Source of the DNA: Cylicocyclus nassatus
Lineage: Eukaryota > Nematoda > Chromadorea > Rhabditida > Strongylidae
DNA: 64,000 bases
Assembly: GCA_958299035.1 (NCBI GenBank)
Contig: CATQJL010000305.1
Location: 75,050,792 to 75,114,791 of the forward strand
Reading direction: 5' to 3'
The notes below the pieces were generated by a model. The model made no database searches. It was not told the origin of the DNA and worked only from the letters and a program-made list of their open reading frames with translations. Every line of letters starts with the position of its first letter. The stretch's first letter is position 1. Both the position numbers and the translations under genes were made by a program. Shown here one piece after another: positions 26,401-38,400 of the stretch.

Positions 26401-29400
26401 TCTTGTGTGACAAGGTTGGCACGGAGCCAATCATAGTCCGCTATCTGCTCTATTTTCTACTTTAGTCTTCTCGCCCGCGTGAGCGAAGAACTTGTGAACG
26501 AGATGCTTGTGAGACGCGTGTGTCAAGCGTAGTGTTCGTTCCACCGGCCGATGTTCCACCTATCCGATGGGCCACAGGACCATGGTCCGAATGTTCAGTA
26601 CCATGTGGTAATGGCACTCAAAGGAGATTGGTGAGTGGAAAATACCGCGCTATTTGAGCGCCTGCAAAAATAATGGATAACTTCTGAAGTAGAGCTGTGA
26701 ACGGCCCATCCGCTTCTAATAGTACGCTATCGTAACCTCCCCTAAGGCTGCGTCAAAAACTGTGCGTGCTAGCACCGTTCCAGCCCCTTGCTAGCTCCTG
26801 AAGGAACGTTTAGCATCAAAAGGGGCGTGCCTACGTGACACAGCGTTGATACAGCGTTGGAACGGCATTGGCACGGAGCTGGAATCGCGCTGACACAACT
26901 GCGGCACATACCAGCTTTTCTTTCCACCGCCTAATAGAGCAATCGCGTTCTCCTGCGTCGTCGTCGTCGCATATTGCATTGAAAAGTAGTTCTGAAGTCG
27001 AATTTGCATGGGAGGTGAAGGTCACGTCTTTGTCCAATGGCAGAGTGCATTACGGTAGCATACGGTATCTCCGACCGCATGAGTCGCATTCACCTGACAC
27101 GAGTGAGAGAGTGTAGACGAAATAAATGTAAAATAGCATGGTTTCAGGTAGTATGCCGTGACCATCAACGTGATCTACCTTCAGAATACTGTAGAGATTT
27201 GGAGAAAGTCGAAGATCAACGTTCCTGCCGTATTAAAGTGTGTGCATACTGGCAAACTGGTCCTTGGAACCCGGTAAATCAAACTTTTTGAAATTTTCAT
27301 AACTTCTGATTCTTTCTTCTTCAGTGTCCAGCTACCTGTGGTATCCACGTGCATCAGACCCGAAGTGTGAAGTGTGTTGCTCAGAATCCATTTGAAGCCG
27401 CAAACGAAACAGACTGTAACGTTGCTGAAAGACCATCGTCAATGCGCTCGTGTAAGCTGGCCGTCTGCCCCAAGGGTGAACCACCGCTTGGCAGATGGCT
27501 TACGGGAGAGTGGACTAAGGTATGCTAAAGATTTCGCATAGCTCTGTTTTTTCTTCTCACTCCCCTAGCTCTACAGTGCTCGGTGACATGTGGTGGAGGA
27601 TGGCGACGTCGTTCTGTGAGCTGCGATGGTATCATCTGCGACGATGCGATGAAGCCGAGAATGTTCGATGAGTGTAATGTTGTAGCCTGTCCACCGATGA
27701 GCAATAACACATGGCAGATATCCCCTTGGACACATGTGAGCTGAGCTTTATCTTCTTCTTGATCAGTATTCCTGCAGCATAGCACGAGGGATTTGTAGAT
27801 ACTCAGTATTTCGGATTGGCCTAATATGAACAGATCAACAGTTTTTGCGTTGAAAACTTGTTCACAAAACTCAGAACTTATGTTATTTCAGAATCTTCCA
27901 AACAGTCTTATTTTCCTTGTTAAGCATTCTCGAATAGAGTACTTGAGTAATATACAGGAGATTCCAATGTGAGCGTTAGGTCGGCGCGGCTTGGGTCCTC
28001 GCGAGCGGCGTCGCTTGAGCTCTCGCCTCGTTCGCGAAAATCGCAACGTCACTTTGTTATAGCTCCATTAAATAAGGCTACATCAAATTACATTGCATGT
28101 AAGGAGTTTTATCTTCAAATGATGAAGAATGAGTCTTATTTTCAAATCTGAGGAAAAGGGAACAATTGTGTTAGTGGGTTGTGTCTTCAGATTCTGTGGT
28201 GGAGATTTTATTGACCTTACGTTTCGACAATGTCATCGTCATCAGAGGTCTTGACTCCACCGGCTAGCGACAAGTCCGCACATTTGGTCGTAACAGACGT
28301 TAGGCACAACCTACTGATACAAACGTCCGGTACGACCAAATGTGCGGGCTTGTCGCTAGCCGGTGGAGTTGAGACGTCTGATGACGACCACATTGTCGAA
28401 ACGTAAGGTCAATAAAGTCTCCACCGCAGAATCTGAAGGCACAACCTACTGACACTATTCTACTGACATCTTATCGTGCCCAGATTCAAAGGCAGAAAAG
28501 GGAACAATTGGCCATAGGCTGGTCTACACATTGAAACTACTGTGCTAGAGAGCAAAATGCAGGACAAACAAAGAGGACTACTGAACGTTTTGAATATTTA
28601 CCATGTAGAAGAGCAGAATGTGATGCCAGGAATGTTAGGTATTCCTACGATGCACACACTTATTATCCGGTATATCACCGGAGCAAAAGGTCTAAGCTCA
28701 AGCCGCTTTCCAAACTGCTGCAACAGGTACTCGCACATATTAGAAAAGCAAACTTTTGTAATATTTATCATAAGACTAAAATAAAACATTTTTGGGCTAT
28801 TGAAAATAGTAGTCAGTGCTGAATTGCTGAGAGCTAGGATAATGTAGAAATGTATTAAGACGACTTTTCTAGTTTGTTCATTAGTCTGCTACATAACGTA
28901 GTTAGATCTCATCTCAGAAAACTTATATGCTTATGCATGAAAGGATGTAAGTATAATAGATCGCTTAATAATAGAGTCTCGTATGTCAGTGCAGTACGGA
29001 ACGGCAGGTTTATCAATACGAAGACGTAATTCATAAGGTTGATTACAAAATCCATCTATCTTTCGGGAAGTATACGATAAATAAAAGGCCTACCTCAAAG
29101 AGCGTATGCCCACGGATGGCAAACTTCACTTTACGGAACACGCTTCACTTTACGGAACACGGAGTTTGAATTTTCGAAGACCAGAACTGCAAAACACTGT
29201 TCGTAGCTTAGATCTCATCCTTTGATTTTGATTTTGCTAATCTTGAAGGTTCCTAGCGAACTACTGCCGAGCGGCACAAAGGAAGCTGCACTAACAATAC
29301 TTTGCTAAGCTCTGAAACCGGATAGTGTAAAAACGTACAATAGCATTGATTCTTTTGTTTCTAGCTAGTTCTTACCAAATGTTAGGGTGAAAGGAGTTGA

Positions 29401-32400
29401 TTTTCATTACATTTCGGGAGTATTGAGATTTTGTTTGGAGTAACAACAAGCAGGTTGCAACTTAAACTTCGCTTACATAAGCGACCTTCGCCTATTTTGG
29501 GCAAGCATTAAAGCTCCTCTTCCACAACGCTTGAAGTGGCGTTTTGAAGAACTCGAACAGAATTTTTTGAACATCTTTCATTCTTCCGCTGCCATACCCT
29601 AAAGTTATAAAGCTAGTCACGTACCATTTGAAAGAGCTTTTTACGCTCTTTCAAACGGTCTATTAAAATGTATAGGTTTTCTTTTTAATTCCAGATAAGA
29701 AAGCAAAAAATTTGAAAAACTGCGAATTTTTGGCGCATTAAAAACCAAAAAATCATGGTGATTCTATAATTTTTGAAATTAGGAGATTTTGAAATAAACC
29801 GCATATGTATAGATAGAGCGTAAAGAGCTCCATCAGATGGTATCCAGAAAACGTGCGGTCACTTGCAAAGAAGTAAATAACACGTATCTTTGTTTTCGAG
29901 ACTGCAAATGACCATATCTCCTGACTTCTAGCGTTGCGGCCAGCAAGCCATATTTCGGTTACTGTACCTATTGCAGCAGTGAAACTTTGGTTTTTTTCGC
30001 ATGTTTCACTGCGCAGATGCCAGAAGTTCGTAATTTATCGAAGTGATTAACTTTGCATTTCAGCAAGTATAAAAGTTATTAGGTATGTAAACGACCTCAT
30101 ATAGGTACTGTCTGAAAGAGAATAATATATTCTAATATCTATCAAAATAAGAAAGTTCAACCATTTTTCCTTCTTGAAAAATCTACAATTATTCTTAAGG
30201 TGTCACATTCTCACTGTTCACCCTAATATTTTTTCTACTAAAAACGCAAAATCTGTTGTTAATTATTGCATTTGATATTCCTGCTTTTTTGTTTTAGTGC
30301 TCGGTCACATGCGGTGGTGGAGTGCAGCGACGTCGTGTGTGGTGTGAAGATGCGGTCACAGCACAGTCTCAAGACGAGGGTGAATGTCGAGACGCAAAAC
30401 CGAAGACAGTACGAGATTGCGAGCTACCGCCATGTCCAATTCCTCAACGTCAATCGCCAGCCGTTTGGCAAGCGGCTCCATGGAGTCCGGTACGTCGCAG
30501 ATACCGTAAACGTCCACATATTTTCAGTCACCGTAGGTGGTTACATCGCTTCTGGTAAAGCGCTTTTTCGATTGTTTTTAGTCGCCACTGAAAATGCCAT
30601 CACCGCACAGCTTTTCAATAAGTTATTGTATACTCGATAGAGTAGCTTTATGTCGTAAAGTTTTTCGAATGTTTTGTCAGATTGCAATTCTAAACCTAAT
30701 TAATCATAGACTCTTGTTAGATTGCATTTTACAAAACATTCGTTCAAAAATGCTACCCAACGTGTCCAAATCATCGCCTCAGGCGATCGAATATGCATGA
30801 AACTTGGGTTGTTGTTTCACACTTTGTTTCGCTTAAGTTTTATTTATTCCAAACCTCGTTCACAATCGACTGCCCGCATATTCGCCTGCCGATTAGTGGC
30901 GTCTTTCGTTCTTTGTCCATGTGTTTGTGTGTGTGTGTCTGTCTACGTTCGTGTCCGTTTGTGATTGTTGTGCTTGTCGCCACACTCAACATTCGTCCAT
31001 AATGTGTTCCAATTACCATATCATAACGCAATAATTTGTCTTTGTGTTTTATCGTTTTTTGTTTCACTAGGTGTTCGTTCAACATTCGCTTATGGGTCCG
31101 ACAGAAATTCATTTCTATACATATACGTTAAGGAGAAAAAATAAAGTGTTTGACCAATACGTTGTCGTTTTCACTAGCACCTGCACTCGGTCACGAAAGT
31201 GGGGTTGAACTTCCTTTCCTGCACTGCATGTTAACCCGTGATGTAGAGAATGTTTGGTTGCTGGTGGTGGAATATGTCCGTTGCATGAAGGTTTTGATAT
31301 TTTCGGGTGGTGGATTGTTTTGGTTGCGCCTTCCTTGGTTCAAGTTAGTAGAATTTACCGAACCATTTAAAATACTAATAATTTTTTAGTCCTGTTAGGT
31401 TTACCAACCACTCGTAGTGTGGCTCTTCGCACGAAGTATCTCTCTTCTGAAAAATAAACTAGCACTTGAGTTCATATGTAGGAAAGGAAAAAAGCCAGTC
31501 TGAAAAACTTTAATTGGTAATTTTCTCATGATTAAATTTACCTAGCACTTTGAAAATTACCGGCTGATTGACCAATATAAGATTACATTTGCGACTAACA
31601 CTAGTGGATCAATCTTCTAGTACCACCCACTATTGAAATCTCAAAGTAGCGTCCGTTTTGCCGTACTCCGAGGCTGTACCAGCGTCTTGCCAGCCCTTTG
31701 CCAGCCGTCTCTTAGCTCCTTGATGTAAATCATGCGAACGTGCATTGTGATCAATCGACCAGCTTCCGCTGCGGCACTAGCACGGCGCTGGAACGACGCT
31801 GGCACGACCTGGCGCGACCGCTCTAGAGGCAACCTAAGGGATGTTCTGTGCGTTTCTTCATTGCACGCAATGCGAGACAAGGGGTAAAGGAACAAATTTT
31901 AGTTAGGTGCCGCCTCCGCGGACCATTGGTCTTCCGCAAGTGCTTGTGCACACCGTATTAGGTTCAGCCGCGGAAGGGACGCCTAATAAAGGTGTTCCTT
32001 TAAAAGCAAATAAGGCAGGAATTGATGGTCTGATGTTGCGAAGTATCCTATTAAGATTGATCTTAATTACAGTCTAACAGATCTTCTGCGTAGTAAAGTG
32101 CGCTTGCGGTGCCGAGAATAGGGGACAAGTTTGCGCTCAAAAAGTCAAGCCCGTAGTAAACCTTGGTCATAGCTGGCTAGGTGGGTAAGTTGAACCAGTT
32201 GGCGCCTCAGTCCAGTAAATCATGTCATCGATCTCGATGCGTATCGCTTTGTAGAAATGAAATACATGAGCATTTAAAAATAGTTGTGCATGGTGAATGT
32301 GTAAACTATTGCGTTTCAACCAGGAGACATGGTTCGCCAGATTAGGGACATTCTTTTGGCTACATCGGAAGTCTGTAATAGCCCACTATTGAAAATCAAT

Positions 32401-35400
32401 AATGACCGCTATCAAGGATTTAGCATAGTTGTCGGAGAGAGTATTAAGTAATAATATCTCAGCTTTTCATCATCAAGATTATGACCACCAGAAAATGATA
32501 GAAGGAAGCCTTACCTCAAGCGTCTAACGAAGTTCTGAGAGTTCATCCACGTTGGCGTATCAGCTCCAAAGTCTCCGTGGTGAGACCAATTTTCGCAGCT
32601 GCTAGCAAGTGATGATGCATAGGATCTAAACATGCAAAGGTGATTAATGGGAAACCACTTTTCGATCCCCTAGCTTCTTGTGCATCATTTCATCGACCCG
32701 CGCCCATTTGGACGCCGGTATTGTGCAGTTTTGCGCGTTTTTGTACCGCAAAAGAACATAAGTTACTCGAAAGCAATTTACGGAATTTTGCTTCATTCTC
32801 TGCCTTTGCACTATCCACTATCTTCGTCAGTCTAACTTTGAACTAACCCGGTGGAGGAGGGTTTTTTTTCACTTTTGATTTTGCCTTTTAAAGCATTTGA
32901 AGGCTGGCTGTTTGTAAGTTCACCTCACGACTTTCTAAAGGTCAGCTTAGCTTAACTGAGCTGATGGGGGTTTCATTAAGGGCCATAGTTGCGCCTGTAA
33001 TGCAGGCCAACTGCGCGCCAAAATGCTGACGATGTCGTGGCTATTTGTTCACGCGCATTTTGATCGCATCATCTCGACAGCGCAAGCACTCTACATCAAG
33101 CAGAGATCCTACTAAGTTGTTCGGCTTACAATAACGCTCATATCAGACTACAGTGCAATAACGAGGTGCAATTTGTCGTGATTCCAACAACATTGATCTC
33201 CCTGCTAGACTTTTGCGGTTCGGATAGTTTGTAGATGAAAGTACATTTTGGTGTTGATGTTCTATTTTCTTAAACTGTAGAACATTGCCATATGTACAAA
33301 CGCACAAATCTGGAAATTTGTCAGTCGAAAACTAAGGATGGCTTGGAGATACAATCTTAGTGAAATGACCAAGATTCTGAATTACCATATGTTGCGATGC
33401 GATCGCATACAATCTTCACCTTGGTCCAATTTCACCTTCAGATAAAACAGACTGTGTAATGAGATTTACTTCATAGCTAAGAATGAAATCCGTTCCTAGA
33501 AAAGGGCTGAATGTAGATGCGTCACTCTCTCCCCTTCTGTATTTGGCTAAGTCTGAGCTGGCTGAATTAGTATTGAACTAACATGAAGAGAGGTTCTTCT
33601 GGTAAAGAGTCATAAAAAATAACAAGCCTGACGTCTTGGCAAGGATTTGCTCTTGCAGTGTTCCGCGAAATGCGGACGCGGAGTACGACGACGAACTGTT
33701 GCATGCATCGACTTGGCCACGAATGCGACTGTCGCCAGCTCGCGCTGCGACCCAGCGTCACGACCGGTTGACGAGCATAAGTGCCGTGTCATGCACTGCC
33801 CACGATGGAGAGGAACGCCATGGTCGACGGTGTGTCTTTACTTCTCTTCTTTTCTATCTCAACCTCTTCTTTTCTATTTCATTCTTACTGTTTCGCGAAA
33901 GAGCATACAACAACATTTAAAGACGCATTTAAGCATGAAAATAAAAGATAAGATAAGTAACGAGTCAATTGCAATTTTTCGGGTCGCTGCGAACATTCAC
34001 AAATTACAGTTACCCTAATTTCACGCGTACAAGGCGCGGGGTGGTCCTAGCTTTCATCGAGCTGCTCAGCCGCTTTAACGTGTTTTAAGAAGCGATTCTT
34101 ATACCGCACGATTCGTCAGGCAAAACGAAGCGCGGAATGGGGTTCCTTTGGTTGCGAAGTCTTTTGCCGTGTTCGGGCTGGTCGATGAAAGCTAGGACCA
34201 CCCCGCGCCTTGTACGCGTGAAATTAGGGTACTCGCTATATACGACGCAACCTAGCTCATCACATATACCTAACGCGTGGTAGGTAATTGAAGTCTAATG
34301 ACATAAAGTAGCATAAAAGAAGTATGACTAGTTTACAACTACTAATAAAACAAAATACAAATTCGAAACGAGTTGCACCATTTAACATATCGCGTTGCAA
34401 AGTTTGACATGGCTGCCTCTCTGCTCCAAAGATTCTTTCAACCATACTAATTTGAATTCGAAGAGAAGCTCGACTCGAATCCACAAATTCGATTCAAAAT
34501 CCAATCGTTGTTCGTTCGATCTCTTGATAAAAAGAGATCCTCCACAGCGGGAGCTCATGACTAATCAGAGCGGCAGCAATCTGAAGTAGAAACGGAAAGA
34601 TTGCGTAACAACAGGAAAGCCCCACCCAGTAGAACAACCTCTTCACGGATAATCTGCAAGGGTGGGAATGCACGGGAACGCGGGAAAGTGTCTTCCGTAG
34701 TACAAACACTTGGGAACTACAGATAATGCGTAAGCTCTTATCGAAACAGCATGTACCTTTCGGCCTTCTTTATTAGTACAAAAGAAGAGGTAGAAAACAG
34801 CATGCCATCACTAGGCTTTGCCTGCGCGAACGTCTAGTAGTGACTATACTGTGTTGAGATGCATAGGACGAATGTGCGTGCGAGCAAGCCCGTCGGTAAC
34901 AGAACGTCCTCCATGCCGAGAAATTTTTGCGACTTGACGCTTGAGCCAAAGTCCATATGGGTTTAGACTTACGGAGTGCCTAAGAAAGGTCAAACTGTAA
35001 ATTTCGCAGAGACATTTGGCCGCTGTTGCAGAAATTACATTCCTAAACGAGGATCCAAGTTAAACAGAGGTTATATTCATCATTGTTAGGCATCGAACTT
35101 ACATTGAAGTGAGAACCAACCTTTCGGATACTAAGCTCACCTCCTTTCCCTTTCCTCCTATTATAAACAAGCGGCCGCGCTCGTTTTCAGTTTCCACGAT
35201 TTCGCGTGGATCCACGGTCAAGAAATTGATTGACTAATTAAGCAAAGGCAGAGCTTCAAGGGCCTTATCAGAAGTGAAACTGAGCAATTACCTTCTCTTT
35301 CCCAGCGGCCGCAGTGGAATTGCCAGCAAGAGAATAAGCAGAGGTAGAATAAGGTTGCGATTGGCTCGTAGTAGGTTTGACGTAGCTTTCTCGTAGCTCT

Positions 35401-38400
35401 TTTAGCAGACATGACGGAGAGTGAATTAGGGCGACCGCTCAGTGCGATAGTAGAGAGTCTAATGGCATAACTTTGATACATAGAGCTATACTAACGCATA
35501 CCCGCTTTCACATGGAAGGCAGCTGGACCGTCAAGCGGTACACACTCTCGAGTGAAATGGCAGGACTTACCTCTCCGCCAACTTGCGCTTCACCTCCATG
35601 CCGACCACCTTGTTTTAGCTTCCTCTCCTGCATAGAATACAACCGTGAGAGCACTTTTTGCAATAAAGGAGCCTTCTAAGCGACTTGCAGAGAGTCACTG
35701 CATGCTGCTCAACCACCTTCCTTGTTCAAGTAATATAGTGAAATGACTTGATTGTAACTACAAGCGTTATTCATTTCCAGAGTTTATTAAACAAATCAGT
35801 AGATCGATAGAATTTAACGAATTTTCCTTTGAAAAAGTTGCCTAAAACCTTCTCCGGGGTTGAAAACATCTGTGTGCAAAGTTTCAGCTCAATCGGTTCA
35901 GCCGCAGGCGTTTCTTTAATCCTACATAACCCCACCTACCCTCCAAACGGACGATTTTTGAGTTATATATAAAAATTTCAAGTTTTTTCCAGCATCTAAT
36001 ATCTAAGTTGCAGTTCAGCACTGGTTTTATTACAGTAATGGAAACATTTTTCAATGTCGGTAAAATGCGCAGATTGTGGATGTATCAAAGCTACTGTGAC
36101 AGCTCGATCTTCAAGCTTGTCCAAGAAAAACGACTTCTGACATTGCTACATCTTACATGGTTCTCATCCTGTAAAACTTAGTGGGCCTGATGCATAGATA
36201 GAACCCTTGGTTCAATGCACGCCTGATGACTTCACTTAACACGCGCTCAAATGAACACGTATTGAATTAATTCATTCTTTCTAATTAAGAGAAACCATAC
36301 CTAGAGAAAACGAACTACATTACACTACTACTACATTACGTTCTCTACTTAAAAACTTAAGAATCACGGGACGAGGGCCTGTATCTTGCTACCAATGCGC
36401 GACTATGTCAATCTCAACTTATGATTCTGTAACACAAATTCACCGCGTGCGCCAAGGCTTGAGACGACGGCACGTCCGCCCCTCATGTTTCCTTGGTCTT
36501 ACACTTCCAACTTTAGATTCAATATCGAACAGCTTTACTTAGCGCGGTTTGAATCCTCTGACTAGTTCCAAAACATCTTTTGATCTAAAAGACATCCGGC
36601 CAATTGCTCTTTCATAAAGGGCAGGAGCAACGGCTGCAAACCACTTCGTAGAATATGAATAAATCAAGAGGAGAGTCGAACAAGATATCAAACTGGGGCC
36701 CGCCATCGTTTGTAGGCGCCGAGTTGGCAAAGAGCCAGTTAGGGTCCGGAGGCATTTGCGGCAACACCCATATCTACCGTAACCGTCGTCGGAATAGTGC
36801 GGCAATCGATGCTTCCGGCCTCATGTTTTAAAGAGCGCTTGTAAGAAGCTACGACACATCCACTATCCATACATCCAGACATCTAATCGGAGTTCCAAAT
36901 CTAAATTATTGGAAAGCAATCTCATAATGCAGCAGTTTTAACGAAAAAATTTCAAAAACATTTTAAAAAGCCTTCTGGTTCTAACATCTAATCATCTTTC
37001 TCAATAGTGTTCAACGACATGTGGACAAGGAGTGCGACACCGAGAAGTATTCTGCCAACGGGGACGTCGAATGCGAGCACCCGACTCGGCCTGTGATCCT
37101 GCTCGCCGTCCTGCGACTACGGCAAACTGCTACCTGACTGCATGTCCAGCCTATCACTGGAGCACCACACCGTGGTCCAAGGTCGGTTTTGACGATATTC
37201 ATGTAAAACATTGGCTTATTGTCGAGACTTATGTGTACGGTATCTAGTTGCGGAAACTAAGCTGATTTCCGTCTTCGATCCTACACGACTTACCTCGCTT
37301 TCTATATTGACCTCTGCATATCTCATTCGCTTATAAATGCGAGAACTGTGTAAGCTTCGTGGTCATGGTCATACTACGTACAGGCCAGTGCAAAATACAG
37401 TTTGCTTTAGGTTCTTTTATGTTGTCCTTCCCCCTATATCCCTACCATTTTTGCGATTATTTGTTGCAACGGATTATTTTCTCCACATCTCCCATTTTCA
37501 AGCAATGTTTTGTTCTTGATTACGCTAAATCGAACGTTCACTCCTCTGATACATGATCGAAAGGCAGATCAAGTTAAATTTCGATCAGTTTTTCATCCAG
37601 TAGATTCTAGGAACGTCCAAATTTTGGTCTACAAATCTTTCGATTGAACATTAGGCTATGTCAAAGTTTTGACGCAGGCATGTACCCTATTTTCAGGTGT
37701 ATAAGCCGCACCCTTTTTGCTCTAAACGCGAGCAGACCCAGGCGTGCCGCCGCGCATATTTCTCGCGAAGCGGTCACCTTATCGCATACTGCTCTCACTT
37801 AACGCGCTCCATGATGACAGTCAGTCTTTTGGAGTGTTCGCCTTTAGATTGAATAGGGTGCGGCTTATACACCTGAAAATAGGGTATATGAAAGGCGAAG
37901 AACTGAAAGATGTTGATACCAAAAGTCTGACATGGCTAGCGTCTTTACTCGTAGATTGGTTTTTTTTTCAAACAAATTGCGGCACATGCTTTGAGGCTGC
38001 GTCCAGAGTTACTCGTGCTAGCGCCGTACCTTGTGCCGTCTTGAAACGTGCGCTCAACACTCCGGCACGGCGCTAGCACGGCACAGCACATGGGCAGCTC
38101 TGGCGCTGCTTAAAATTCAACTCAAAGCGCTGTTTTTCTTTTGAGAAAAAAAACTTGTAGCTGCCGCAATCCGTTAAGTAGTGATTTCCCGCCATAGCAC
38201 CCTTCGTCGTCTGAATTTATACTACCAGTCCTCAATTACAGCAGTGTATCGCGAATTCAAAAAAAAAGTTCTGCAATATTTTTGAAGAAGTCAGGATTAT
38301 TTAGAAAATCAACGTTTTTCAGTTGCTCATCTCTCATTAGTGGAGTGTGTCTTGCTTCTGTCTTGTTAGCCTTCACGATTATTTATAGTTAAATACCATG

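Larger units (their letters stand above)
30490..33658. other. gon-1: gon-1 intron 37 (3.2 kb)
   Basis: Contains a GC-rich MITE (31642-31836), a TG-rich stretch near 30922-30950 and an RTE fragment (32524-32600, minus). The flanks of the latter may be decayed retroelement sequence. Confidence 0.5.
33830..37007. other. gon-1: gon-1 intron 38 (3.2 kb)
   Basis: Contains the MITE at 34011-34231 and the unassigned minus-strand frame at 36539-36805. The rest (about 34300-36500) is of mixed composition with no element I can name. Confidence 0.5.

Noticed and set aside
30918..30960. TG-rich stretch as a possible regulatory or Z-DNA element
   Set aside because: Too short and impure to claim anything beyond a simple repeat.
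36540..36560. tRNA-like T-arm (GGTTTGAATCC)
   Set aside because: No pairing acceptor, D or anticodon arms could be drawn around it.
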